Part shown: positions 46,019 to 54,549 of the stretch, piece by piece
How positions within the stretch are numbered: the stretch's first letter is position 1
Layout: each line of letters begins with the position of its first letter
DNA from: Polaribacter huanghezhanensis
Lineage (GTDB): Bacteria > Bacteroidota > Bacteroidia > Flavobacteriales > Flavobacteriaceae
Length of the DNA: 64,000 nt
Assembly: GCF_030444335.1 (NCBI RefSeq)
Contig: NZ_CP128595.1
Span: forward strand, 2,122,501 to 2,186,500
Reading direction: 5' to 3'
Program-made: the position numbers and the translations under genes
The notes under the pieces: model-generated
Databases searched by the model: none
Seen by the model: only the letters and a program-made list of their open reading frames with translations
What the model was told of the DNA's origin: nothing

Positions 46019-46699
46019 TTATGATTTCAAACTTTCTAACAACTTCTCAGCAACTAATTCTGATGAAGCTGGATTTTGACCAGTAATTAAATTCCCGTCT
46101 TGAATAGCATAGGCGTGCCAATCTTCTTTTTTAGAGTAGATTCCTTCATTTTTATTCATCATGTCTTCCACTAAAAATGGTACGATGTCTGTAAGTCCAA
46201 CAGCTGCTTCTTCAGTATTTGTAAAACCGGTTACTTTTTTTCCTTTTACCAAAGGTGTACCATCTGCGTTTTTCACATCTTTTAAAGCTGCTGGTGCATG
46301 ACATACAAAAGCAATTGGTTTCTTTTGACTGTTAAATTTCTCAATCAAAGCAATTGAATTTTCGTCATTTGCTAAATCCCATAAAGGACCATGACCACCT
46401 GGATAAAATACAGCATCAAAATCATCTGCATTCATGTCTGCCAATACTTTTGTGTTTGCAATTTTTGCTTTTGCATCTGCATCCTTATTAAAACGCTCTG
46501 TGTCTTTAGTTGCTGCATCTGGTGTATCACTACTTGGATCTATTGGGGCAGCGCCACCTTTTGGAGTTGCAATCGTAATGTTGGCTCCTTTGTCTAATAA
46601 TGTATAATATGGATTTGCAAATTCTTCAACCCAAAACCCTGTTTTTTTTCCTGTATCTCCTAATTTATCGTGAGATGTTACTACAAATAAAATGTTCAT
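46019..46699 (-). CDS. DJ-1/PfpI (Hsp31-like) family protein
   Basis: 226-residue class I glutamine-amidotransferase-like protein. The nucleophile Cys lies in FVCHAPAAL; the Glu of GFWVEEFANPY and the FYPGGHGP stretch complete the Hsp31-like site. Members of this group act as glutathione-independent glyoxalases (methylglyoxal to lactate) or as chaperones. It is the last gene of the TetR-led oxidoreductase cluster, 79 bases after the alcohol dehydrogenase gene, consistent with aldehyde detoxification. Confidence 0.88.
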   Translation of the reverse strand: MNILFVVTSHDKLGDTGKKTGFWVEEFANPYYTLLDKGANITIATPKGGAAPIDPSSDTPDAATKDTERFNKDADAKAKIANTKVLADMNADDFDAVFYPGGHGPLWDLANDENSIALIEKFNSQKKPIAFVCHAPAALKDVKNADGTPLVKGKKVTGFTNTEEAAVGLTDIVPFLVEDMMNKNEGIYSKKEDWHAYAIQDGNLITGQNPASSELVAEKLLESLKS

Positions 46700-46778
46700 T
46701 TTTTTTCTATTTAAATTTATGTTATTCTTTCTGAAACTTTTTCAAAAAGTTTTTTCGTTACAATTTATTACTAATTAA

Positions 46779-47939
46779 TTAGTATGCCATTTTTACAATC
46801 TTTTCCACCTTATCTGGTGATAATGATTGATGTTCTCCCAAACCTAACCAACCACGATCTGTAAAGCGTTTGGCTATTTCTTCTGCGGTTCCTTCATATT
46901 CTTTTGTATAATCAGACAATTTTGTGTCGATGCCTAATTCGTGGAAAAAAGCAACTGTTTTTTCAATTGCAGCATAGGCTTTATCATCAATACTTCCTTC
47001 GGTGATATTCCATACACGTTCGCCATATTGTGCTAATTTTTCTTTTTTCGCTTCAAAATTATATTTGTAATGACTTGGAGCAATAATCGCTAACGTACGT
47101 GCGTGATCTATACCAAATAAGGCAGTCAACTCATGTCCCATAGCGTGAACAGCCCAGTCTGTTGGCACTCCTTTTTGTATCAATCCGTTTAAAGCCATAG
47201 TACAACTCCACATAAAATTTGATGCAGCTTTATAATCTGAAGGATCTTTTAAAACTTTTGGAGCCACTTCAATAATGGTTTGTAAAATACTTTCCGCAAA
47301 ATGATCTTGTAACAATGCACCAACTGGATAGGTCATGTATTGCTCTAAAACGTGTGTAAAAGAATCGGTTAAACCATTTGCTAATTGACGCTTAGGGATT
47401 GATGTAATCACTTGAGGATCTAAAATAGAGAACTCAGGAAACAACCCTGGTCCGCCCATTCCTAATTTTTCTTTGGTTTCTCTTCTCGTAATGACAGCTC
47501 CAGAATTCATTTCAGAACCGGTTGCTGGTAACGTTAAAACCGTACCAAAAGGCATTCCTTTTTCGGTCCTAATATGTTTGCTTAAAATATCCCAAGGAGT
47601 ATCGCCTTCAAATAAAGCGGCAGCTGATAAAAACTTCGTTCCGTCAATAACAGATCCACCACCAACGGCTAATAGATAGGTAATGTTTTCGTCTTTAATC
47701 ACTTTTAAAGCATCTAATAACACTTCATATTCTGGGTTTGCAGGAATGCCTCCAAACTCCACAATAGTTGTTTTTGCTAAAGCGGTTTTAACTTGGTCAT
47801 AAATGCCATTTTTTTTGATACTTCCGCCACCATACAGTAGTAATACTTTAGCATCTTTCGGTATTTCTTTTTCTAAATTCTTTATGGTTTCCTTTCCAAA
47901 AATAATTTTAGTCGGATTTTGAAATTCAAAATTGTTCAT
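46779..47939 (-). CDS. iron-containing alcohol dehydrogenase (YqhD-like aldehyde reductase)
   Basis: 386-residue group III alcohol dehydrogenase. GGGSVIDGTKF matches the nucleotide site, and the metal ligands appear in DSFTHVLEQYMTYP and HAMGHELTALFGIDHARTLAI. The sequence resembles E. coli YqhD, an NADPH-dependent enzyme that reduces short and lipid-peroxidation aldehydes. It sits between a quinone-type reductase gene and a DJ-1 gene, which fits a detoxification role. Confidence 0.9.
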   Translation of the reverse strand: MNNFEFQNPTKIIFGKETIKNLEKEIPKDAKVLLLYGGGSIKKNGIYDQVKTALAKTTIVEFGGIPANPEYEVLLDALKVIKDENITYLLAVGGGSVIDGTKFLSAAALFEGDTPWDILSKHIRTEKGMPFGTVLTLPATGSEMNSGAVITRRETKEKLGMGGPGLFPEFSILDPQVITSIPKRQLANGLTDSFTHVLEQYMTYPVGALLQDHFAESILQTIIEVAPKVLKDPSDYKAASNFMWSCTMALNGLIQKGVPTDWAVHAMGHELTALFGIDHARTLAIIAPSHYKYNFEAKKEKLAQYGERVWNITEGSIDDKAYAAIEKTVAFFHELGIDTKLSDYTKEYEGTAEEIAKRFTDRGWLGLGEHQSLSPDKVEKIVKMAY

Positions 47940-47965
47940 GTTTTTTCTTTTTTTAGGTGTTCAAA

Positions 47966-48967
47966 TTAAATTTTAACAATCATTTTACCTTTGTTTTTAC
48001 CTTCAAATAAATCGATAAAAGCATTCGGAATAGTATCAAAACCATCAACGATAGTTTCTGTGTAGGTTAATTTACCTTCCGCTAACCAACCAGATAAATG
48101 CTTCATCGCTTCTGGAAATTTTTCTGCATAATTAGAAATAATAAAGCCTTGCATTAAAGCGCTATTTCTAACCAAAAAGGGTTGTACACTAATACTTTTC
48201 GGAATTTCTGTATTGTTATATACAGAAATGGCTCCACAAATAACCATCCTTGCAAACTTATTAATGTTAAATAATACTGCGTCAGAGATCGGTCCGCCAA
48301 CATTATCAAAATAAATGTCTACACCATTTGGTGCGGCTTTTTTAATGTCTGCACTTATGTCTTTACTCGTATTATAATTGATTCCAGCATCAAAGCCAAA
48401 TTTGTTTTTTAGCATCTCTATTTTTTCATCTGTACCTGCAATCCCAATGACGTTCAGTCCGAGTATTTTTCCTATTTGACCTACAATACTCCCAACGGCA
48501 CCAGCAGCTCCAGAAACTACTAATGTTTCACCAGCTTTAGGTTTTCCAATTTGGTTTAGACCTAAATAAGCGGTTAACCCCGTCATTCCTAAAATTCCTA
48601 AATAAGCACTTAAGGGTACTTTAGATCCATCCACTTTTAATAGTCCTTCACCTGTAGAGACCTGTTGTGTTTTCCAATCTAACATTCCAGAAACAAAATC
48701 ACCTTCAGTAAAATTGTTGTTTTTAGAGGCGATTACTTTTGCAATAACTCCAGATTGTATTGGTTTATTTAATTGAAAAGAAGGAACATACGATTTTGCG
48801 TCGCTCATTCTTCCTCTTAAATAAGGGTCTACAGAAACGTAGATTGTTTCTAATATTATTTCGCCTTGGTTGATTTTTAAATCAGCTTCTTCTGTTACAA
48901 ATTCAAAATCTGAAATAGAAGGTTTCCCTTCGGGTCTATTTTTTAATAAAATTGTCTTTGTCATCAT
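47966..48967 (-). CDS. NADP-dependent medium-chain oxidoreductase (CurA-like)
   Basis: 333-residue zinc-independent MDR enzyme. The nucleotide motif is SGAAGAVGSIVGQIGK at about 150, and FDNVGG and QGFIISNY follow as in the prostaglandin-reductase/curcumin-reductase group. Such enzymes reduce alpha,beta-unsaturated carbonyls with NADPH. An in-frame ATG at 48982 overlaps the nitroreductase gene; I prefer ATG 48967, just after that gene's stop, and 48964 is also possible. It is coupled to the nitroreductase gene. Confidence 0.88.
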   Translation of the reverse strand: MMTKTILLKNRPEGKPSISDFEFVTEEADLKINQGEIILETIYVSVDPYLRGRMSDAKSYVPSFQLNKPIQSGVIAKVIASKNNNFTEGDFVSGMLDWKTQQVSTGEGLLKVDGSKVPLSAYLGILGMTGLTAYLGLNQIGKPKAGETLVVSGAAGAVGSIVGQIGKILGLNVIGIAGTDEKIEMLKNKFGFDAGINYNTSKDISADIKKAAPNGVDIYFDNVGGPISDAVLFNINKFARMVICGAISVYNNTEIPKSISVQPFLVRNSALMQGFIISNYAEKFPEAMKHLSGWLAEGKLTYTETIVDGFDTIPNAFIDLFEGKNKGKMIVKI

Positions 48968-48974
48968 TTTTGAT

Positions 48975-49607
48975 TTATTCAATAACGGTTACTAAATCTT
49001 TCATTGGTTTTCTAACTTTCGTTAATTTCACCAACCAATCTTCTTCTTCTTTTCTATATCCTATCGGTAATAAAACCGCGCTGCGCAATCCTTTTTCTCG
49101 CAATCCTAAAATTTCATCTACCGCAGCTGGATCAAATCCTTCTAACGGAGTGGCATCTACACCTTCATAAGCCGCTGCAATAATAGCCGCTGAAAATGCG
49201 ATGTACGCTTGCTTTGCCGCATGATTAAAGTTTTCTTCTGCATCTTTTTGAGGATAAGAACCTAATAACATCTGACGGTAATTTTCCCATCCTTCATTTT
49301 TAAACCCACGGATGTCGTTTGTCAAATCAAACATATAATTAATTCTATCGGCTGTATAGGTATCCCAAGCAGCAAATACAAGTAGGTGAGAACAGTCTGT
49401 AATTACAGATTGGTTCCACGCAACTGGTTTAATTTTTTCTTTAACCTCTTGATTTTTAATCACGATAATCTCAAAAGGTTGTAAACCACTTGAGGTTGGA
49501 GCTAAGCGAGCCGCTTCTAAAATACGTTCTATTTTATCGTCCGCTACGGTTGTTCCATTCATTGCTTTTGCAGCATATCTCCAGTTCAATTTATCTAATA
49601 ATTCCAT
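48975..49607 (-). CDS. nitroreductase family NAD(P)H-dependent oxidoreductase (NfsB-like)
   Basis: 210-residue FMN enzyme of usual length. It has the opening LNWRYAAKAMNG, RLAPTSSGLQPFEIIVI and the C-terminal GLREKGLRSAVLLPIGYR of the NfsB group. It reduces nitro compounds and quinones with NAD(P)H. It is the first enzyme after the TetR regulator gene, 48 bases away. Confidence 0.9.
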   Translation of the reverse strand: MELLDKLNWRYAAKAMNGTTVADDKIERILEAARLAPTSSGLQPFEIIVIKNQEVKEKIKPVAWNQSVITDCSHLLVFAAWDTYTADRINYMFDLTNDIRGFKNEGWENYRQMLLGSYPQKDAEENFNHAAKQAYIAFSAAIIAAAYEGVDATPLEGFDPAAVDEILGLREKGLRSAVLLPIGYRKEEEDWLVKLTKVRKPMKDLVTVIE

Positions 49608-49655
49608 GTATTTAATTTTTACTTTTATTGTTTATGTATTTTTTAATATTCTAAC

Positions 49656-50240
49656 CTATTCACAAAGTTTAATACTACTCCAAGCAGCTTGATACGCTTT
49701 TTCTAAATGCGTGCTGTCTAATTTAAAAGCACCTCTTTTTTCAGACATCATTAAAAAGGATAGCGGGTTTATCGCATAAGCATACAATAAGTAATCTGAT
49801 ATGGGTTTTATAATTCCTTCTTTTTTACCACGAGCCCAAAGATCGAGTAGGGGTTGTAAATGTTTAATTCCTTCTTGTCTACTGTGTTCATCAATCATTG
49901 GAGTATTATCACATTGTGCTAAAAACATAGCATTTTCGCACTCTTTTAATTTAAAATCGGCAATCCGTTTCCATATCATTTCAAAGCCTTCTGTTACAGA
50001 CATATTTTCTGTATAGGTAGCAAATGCATAATCTGTATAGGCTGCTTTTACATCTATATAAGTTTTGTTTACCAAGTCTTGTTTGTTTTCAAAGTACAAA
50101 TAAATAGTTGCAGGAGAAACGTTCGCCATTTTTGCAATTTTACTCATCGGTGTTGCATGAAAACCATTATTGTTTACCAATTCAATCGTTGCTTTTATAA
50201 GCGCATTCCGTTTATCGATACTTTTTTGAAGTTGTGCCAT
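49656..50240 (-). CDS. TetR family regulator of the oxidoreductase operon
   Basis: 194-residue TetR protein. The helix-turn-helix is at about 27-50 (MSKIAKMANVSPATIYLYFENKQ). The ligand half has three cysteines (KECENAM, AQCDNTP, KLCE); a thiol switch as in E. coli NemR is possible but unproven. It is first in a run of four electrophile-reducing enzymes. A 14-bp inverted repeat lies next to its promoter. Confidence 0.9.
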   Translation of the reverse strand: MAQLQKSIDKRNALIKATIELVNNNGFHATPMSKIAKMANVSPATIYLYFENKQDLVNKTYIDVKAAYTDYAFATYTENMSVTEGFEMIWKRIADFKLKECENAMFLAQCDNTPMIDEHSRQEGIKHLQPLLDLWARGKKEGIIKPISDYLLYAYAINPLSFLMMSEKRGAFKLDSTHLEKAYQAAWSSIKLCE

Positions 50241-50259
50241 GTTGTTTTAATTTCTAGCA

Positions 50260-50288
50260 CAAAGATATATAAAAAATGAATGTTCATT
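50260..50288 (-). promoter_or_regulatory. promoter and TetR operator of the oxidoreductase operon
   Basis: On the minus strand TATCTTTG (50260-50267) is an exact -7 element, 20 bases before the ATG. Seven bases further upstream is AATGAA-TG-TTCATT (50275-50288), an inverted repeat placed between -33 and -7, where a repressor would block polymerase. Confidence 0.7.
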
Positions 50289-50328
50289 CTTTTTTTAACT
50301 AAAGTTTATATATGAAAGCATAAATAAA

Positions 50329-50353
50329 ATTGATAACTGTCAACTGTCAATTA
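50329..50353. repeat. intergenic AACTGT-type repeat
   Basis: AATTGATAACTG followed by TCAACTGTCAATT has inverted ends (AATTGA / TCAATT). Related words occur at 51059-51100 and 52812-52860. Confidence 0.5.
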
Positions 50354-50989
50354 AAACGCATGCCGTTGCTCCTCAGTAGAAGAAGCCTTTAACAATTGAT
50401 TGAACTCTTTAATACGATCAAAATCTTGAGTAATAGCATCCGCTACAGCAATTCCAGAAACACCAGTTGCTAAAATAGCTGTAACATCAGTTGTGGTAAT
50501 CTCACCAAAACCAATAATAGGCGTTTCTGTTTGTAAAGCTTCTGTAATTAAAGTAAATCCGTTTATAGCTAAAACTGTAATTGTATCGTCTTTTTCTGTT
50601 TGTCTAAATGGACTTAACGTAATATAATCTACTTCTTTTTCTAGTAAAGTTTCGCAATCTTGCAAGGTGTTTGCTGTTGCTCCAATAAGTTGCCAAGTAA
50701 ATACATGTTTTCTTGCAACACTTGGGCATACGTCGGTTTTTTCGAGATGCACACCATCTGCTTTTACTGTTTTTGCTATTTTATAATTTCCGCGAAGTAG
50801 CAATCTAGTTTGAAAATGTGCTGTAATTTCTCTTGCTGTTGTAGCTACTTCTAAAAGTTTTTTATCCGACACCTTTTGTAAATCCAGTAGCACCATTTCT
50901 GCACCAGAAGTACAGGCTTTTTGAATGTTTTCTAAATGTTCTTTTGGTGAGTTTCCTTGAGAGATGTATTGTAATTTCGGAATAATCAT
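50351..50989 (-). CDS. thiamine phosphate synthase-like protein (ThiE/TenI family)
   Basis: 212-residue TIM-barrel protein. KADGVHLEKTD, IGATANT, DYITLSPFRQT and GVSGIAVADAI follow the ThiE order. Key ThiE residues differ: the INDR motif reads LRGN and the VQLRxK motif reads LDLQK. It may be TenI-like or have an altered substrate. True ThiE joins the thiazole and pyrimidine halves of thiamine. No other thiamine gene is nearby. No riboswitch-like leader is visible. Confidence 0.72.
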   Translation of the reverse strand: MIIPKLQYISQGNSPKEHLENIQKACTSGAEMVLLDLQKVSDKKLLEVATTAREITAHFQTRLLLRGNYKIAKTVKADGVHLEKTDVCPSVARKHVFTWQLIGATANTLQDCETLLEKEVDYITLSPFRQTEKDDTITVLAINGFTLITEALQTETPIIGFGEITTTDVTAILATGVSGIAVADAITQDFDRIKEFNQLLKASSTEEQRHAF

Positions 50990-51058
50990 AACGTGTGTAG
51001 CTTCTTAATATTAAACGAGTCACAAAAGTACAAATGTTTACCGACTCCACTCATGTAT

Positions 51059-51101
51059 TGCTAATTGTTTACTGATAACTATAACTGTTAATTGTCAACA
51101 A
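51059..51101. repeat. intergenic AACTGT-type repeat
   Basis: AT-rich stretch with TTTACTGATAACT and AACTGTTAATTGTCAA, sharing words with the repeats at 50329 and 52812. It lies in the leader region of the zinc-finger SDR gene. Confidence 0.5.
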
Positions 51102-51145
51102 AACATTATTACTATTTTTACACGAATTCTAGAGAACCATATCAG

Positions 51146-51153
51146 TATCTTTG
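51146..51153 (+). promoter_or_regulatory. -7 element of the zinc-finger SDR gene
   Basis: TATCTTTG is an exact TAnnTTTG match, 45 bases before the ATG. No good -33 TTG is seen. Confidence 0.5.
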
Positions 51154-51198
51154 CCAATTATTTTTTATACCAAATAGTTACAGCGTTAACGTTTAAAT

Positions 51199-52761
51199 AT
51201 GCTTAAAGATCAACATAAATCAGACACAACTCCAATTGTCTTATCAGAAGAAATAGATGCGTGTATTACTGTATTACAACAATTAACTACAGATACAAAC
51301 CAATTATTTGAACTTCCCGAAGCACAAAGAACAGCCTTGTTAAAAGTTGCAGGATTGCTCTCTCGTCCAAATCGAGATGAGTTTCAGCGTAGAAGAAAAG
51401 ATGCTAAAAAAGCGGCAAAACGGAAGATGATTGCCAAAGACACACACGCAAGAAAATCAACAGGAATAAGATCTGCGCGTGAAGCTGCCTTATTTATTGC
51501 TCCAAAATTACTTGCTCCGACTGAAATTCAGGAAGAAACTTTAGAATTAGAATCTCCAAGAAACTGCTATGTTTGTAAAGCCGTATTTACAAAATTGCAT
51601 CATTTTTATGATACGATGTGTACAAGCTGTGGCGATTTAAATTATGCAAAACGTTTTCAAACGACAGATTTAAAAGATCAAGTGGCTGTGATTACAGGTT
51701 CTCGATTAAAAATAGGATATCATATTACCTTAATGTTATTGCGTTCTGGAGCTACAGTAATTGCAACAACTCGTTTTCCTGCTGATTCTGCCATTCGTTT
51801 TTCTAAAGAAGACGATTACAGACAATGGTCAGATCGTTTGCACATTCACGGATTGGATTTACGACACATTCCGAGTGTAGAGATTTTCTGTAATTACATC
51901 GAACAAAAATACAACCGATTAGATATTTTAATCAATAATGCTGCACAAACCGTACGAAGACCTTCTGGTTTTTATGCACATTTGATGGAGAATGAAAAAA
52001 AGCCACTTCAAGAACTTCCAACATTAGCTCAATCCTTATTAAAAGAGCATCACAACTGTTTGCAAGAACTAGCAGCTATCAGTATCGGCACTTCAAAAAC
52101 AAGTAAAAACAATGTATTACCAGTAACTTGGCACGGACCAGAACCTGGAATCGGATTGCGAAATTCAGCTGCATTGTCTCAAATTCCATATAGTTTCGAC
52201 AATTCTTTACAAACATCAGAAGTATTTCCTGAAGGAAAATTAGATGCCGATTTACAACAAGTAGATTTGCGTAAAACTAATAGTTGGCGATTAAAATTAG
52301 GCGAAATTGAAACCACAGAAATGGTAGAAGTACAGTTGGTAAATGCTGTAGCGCCTTTTGTGTTGTGCAATCGATTGTCAAATTTAATGATGAAAGAAAA
52401 CACAGGTAAAAAGCACATCATCAATGTATCTGCAATGGAAGGGAAGTTTCATCGCTTTAAAAAAGCGGACAGACATCCACATACAAATATGGCAAAAGCC
52501 GCTTTAAATATGTTAACACATACATCTGCAGCAACTTTTGCAAAATCAGGTATTTATATGAATGCGGTAGATACAGGTTGGGTTACCGATGAAGATCCGG
52601 CAGAATTGTCTAAGAAAAAAGTAGAAATTCACGATTTTCAACCTCCATTAGATATTGTAGACGGAGCCGCAAGAGTGATGGATCCGTTAATAGACGGAAT
52701 CAACACCGGAAAGCATTGGTCTGGTAAATTCTTAAAAGATTATTTTCCTATAGATTGGTAA
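51199..52761 (+). CDS. SDR-fold oxidoreductase with N-terminal zinc-finger-like module
   Basis: 520-residue protein, about twice the usual SDR length. An N-terminal part of about 115 residues (helical, with a basic stretch [13 protein letters not shown]) leads to a Cys4 motif: Cys123-x2-Cys126 and Cys141-x2-Cys144, probably a zinc site. A Rossmann fold follows with [13 protein letters not shown] and LINNAAQ. An insert of about 130 residues lies after NNAAQ. The usual YxxxK active site reads TNMAK (Thr429, Lys433), so the catalytic Tyr is missing in the direct alignment. Ser411 may be the SDR serine. Function unknown; binding rather than catalysis is possible. Confidence 0.75.
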   Translation: MLKDQHKSDTTPIVLSEEIDACITVLQQLTTDTNQLFELPEAQRTALLKVAGLLSRPNRDEFQRRRKDAKKAAKRKMIAKDTHARKSTGIRSAREAALFIAPKLLAPTEIQEETLELESPRNCYVCKAVFTKLHHFYDTMCTSCGDLNYAKRFQTTDLKDQVAVITGSRLKIGYHITLMLLRSGATVIATTRFPADSAIRFSKEDDYRQWSDRLHIHGLDLRHIPSVEIFCNYIEQKYNRLDILINNAAQTVRRPSGFYAHLMENEKKPLQELPTLAQSLLKEHHNCLQELAAISIGTSKTSKNNVLPVTWHGPEPGIGLRNSAALSQIPYSFDNSLQTSEVFPEGKLDADLQQVDLRKTNSWRLKLGEIETTEMVEVQLVNAVAPFVLCNRLSNLMMKENTGKKHIINVSAMEGKFHRFKKADRHPHTNMAKAALNMLTHTSAATFAKSGIYMNAVDTGWVTDEDPAELSKKKVEIHDFQPPLDIVDGAARVMDPLIDGINTGKHWSGKFLKDYFPIDW

Positions 52762-52811
52762 GAAATTTCATAAAGTAATATGCTGTAGGCTATAAGCCAT
52801 AAGCAAAACTG

Positions 52812-52885
52812 CCAACTGTTCACTGATAACTGTTCACTGATAATTGATAACTGTCATTTCGACGAAAGGAGAAATCTCAAGAAAT
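52812..52885. repeat. intergenic repeat cluster
   Basis: A 14-base unit AACTGTTCACTGAT occurs twice in tandem (52814-52827 and 52828-52841), followed by AATTGATAACTGTCA. Directly after it comes GTCATTTCGACGAAAGGAGA with AATCTCAAG, a sequence I remember as a common dispersed repeat in flavobacterial genomes. Confidence 0.6.
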
Positions 52886-52957
52886 AAAACACAAACTTTA
52901 CAAATAATCACTTAATTTTACACACTTAAAAATACCAGATTCATAACTCATTAATAA

Positions 52958-53581
52958 ATGGATAATTTAGTTACATTTTCTATTACCGTATTTACTGCAT
53001 TCTTTGCAATCACAAACCCCATTTCTAACATGACGGTTTTTGTGTCCTTAACACAAGGTATCGATAAAAAAACAAAGAGAACCATCAATAAAAGAGCCAA
53101 TTTAACCGCTTTTATCATAGTTGCTTTTTTTGTTCTTTTAGGGAAATATATTTTCGAGTTGTTTAATATTAGCATTCCAGCCTTTAAAATTACGGGTGGA
53201 ATTTTAATCTTTTTTATTGGTTTTGAAATGTTACAATCAAAAAAATCCAATGTAAAAAATATTAAAGATGTACACATCAATGAAGATATTGCGATTTCGC
53301 CATTGGCAATTCCAATTTTAGCAGGTCCAGGAACCATTGTTACAGCTATGAACTTCGTATCTAATGCTGTACCACTACAAATATTCTTAGTAATTGCTAT
53401 TTTTGGCTCCATGAGTTTGTTAACGTATTTTACCTTTAGACTAAGCGATCTTATTGTAAAAATAGTAGGGCATAATGTCATTTCTGTAATTGGTAAAATT
53501 ATGGGGTTAATCATTGCAATTATTGGTACAGGGATGATTATACAAGGAATTAAAATTTCTTTTGATTTAATTGCTCAATAA
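52958..53581 (+). CDS. MarC family membrane protein
   Basis: 207-residue membrane protein with six hydrophobic helices in two repeats. AITNPISNMTVFVSLTQG and SPLAIPILAGPGTI are the paired conserved stretches of the family. The molecular function of MarC proteins is not established; a role in multiple-antibiotic resistance was proposed for E. coli MarC and later doubted. Single gene. A long open frame on the opposite strand is an antisense shadow. Confidence 0.9.
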   Translation: MDNLVTFSITVFTAFFAITNPISNMTVFVSLTQGIDKKTKRTINKRANLTAFIIVAFFVLLGKYIFELFNISIPAFKITGGILIFFIGFEMLQSKKSNVKNIKDVHINEDIAISPLAIPILAGPGTIVTAMNFVSNAVPLQIFLVIAIFGSMSLLTYFTFRLSDLIVKIVGHNVISVIGKIMGLIIAIIGTGMIIQGIKISFDLIAQ

Positions 53582-53862
53582 ACTAAAGTGTCGAAAAAAA
53601 ACTTTTTTATGAGTTTGTGATTTTGGCGTTGGCAAGCGATGGATATCTTTTCTGTATTTCCATCAAATAAACCTTGAAGTTAAGAATCCGTAATTTAGTT
53701 CACGCCTTCTTATTGTTTTTTAATTGAGTTCATGAATACTTCGTATTTCTTTTAACATAATATCTATCGATATAAAGCGAATGCTGTTATATCTGATATT
53801 ATGATTAAATAGCCGCTTTACGGCTATACAGGAATTACTGTATGTTTGTTCTATAATTTACA
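53582..53862. other. 281-base intergenic region
   Basis: No gene or RNA is recognisable. A 6-bp stem TAGCCG-CTTTA-CGGCTA (53810-53826) could be a weak terminator for the minus-strand methyltransferase gene. The rest is AT-rich without repeats inside this window. Confidence 0.45.
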
Positions 53863-54498
53863 TTATGTTAAATAGTAAATTACACAATGCACTCTATTAC
53901 AATTGTTTGGTAAAATAATTGTCGCCATACAACGTTGGTTAGCAACGTTCACATATTTCTTCGGTTCTAATAATTGTATAGGATATGTAGCAATCAGTTT
54001 ATCCAACAAAGCATCTGTTAATAAAAACCGATTGGTAGTATCTGGCAATACATAAACACCATCAGCAATTGGTTGTACAAAGGCTTCAATACTTTCTTTA
54101 GATGTCATGCGTATAAATAAACTCCCACCAGGTTTCAACACACGCACCAATTCAGAAAATAGATTCATAAAATGTTGTGTATGCTGTGCAAAATGCAATA
54201 CAGCACTACAAATAACATGATCAAACGTATTATCCTCAAAATCCAACACATCTAAGTTTTGTACAGATAATTGGTCAGAAATCCTTGGATACTTCTCTTT
54301 TGCAGCTTTAATACTATTGGTATTGGTATCAACTCCATACAATGTATATGCATGCTTGTAAAACCATTTTAAATTACGCCCTGTGCCGCAACCGGCATCG
54401 AGTATCACAGCGTTTTCTGGATAACGTCCTTTTACAATTTGATCTAACAAATAGATGTCAATTCCGCCAATATCATTTACCAATCTCTCTATAGACAT
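53863..54498 (-). CDS. class I SAM-dependent methyltransferase
   Basis: 211-residue methyltransferase. Motif I is ILDAGCGTGRN (about 32-42), the acidic ribose-binding residue is in YGVDTN, motif II is HVICSAVLHFA and motif III is LVRVLKPGGSLFIR. The fold is clear and the substrate is not. The C-terminal third, after KPGG, is rich in Leu and Ile. It is divergent from the MFS exporter gene, and a shared control region of about 50 bases lies between them. Confidence 0.87.
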   Translation of the reverse strand: MSIERLVNDIGGIDIYLLDQIVKGRYPENAVILDAGCGTGRNLKWFYKHAYTLYGVDTNTNSIKAAKEKYPRISDQLSVQNLDVLDFEDNTFDHVICSAVLHFAQHTQHFMNLFSELVRVLKPGGSLFIRMTSKESIEAFVQPIADGVYVLPDTTNRFLLTDALLDKLIATYPIQLLEPKKYVNVANQRCMATIILPNNCNRVHCVIYYLT

Positions 54499-54537
54499 AT
54501 TTTATTTTTAAACTACCAAAATACAAATTCTTAGCGG

Positions 54538-54545
54538 TAAATTTG
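54538..54545 (+). promoter_or_regulatory. -7 element directly before the MFS gene
   Basis: TAAATTTG is an exact -7 match that ends only four bases before the ATG at 54550. If used, the transcript would be leaderless or nearly so. Confidence 0.5.
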
Positions 54546-54549
54546 CCGA

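Noticed and set aside
52951-53514. 187-residue open frame on the minus strand opposite the MarC gene
   Set aside because: It is the antisense shadow of a well-conserved membrane protein gene; its composition (many Ile, Lys, Met) has no motif and no promoter.
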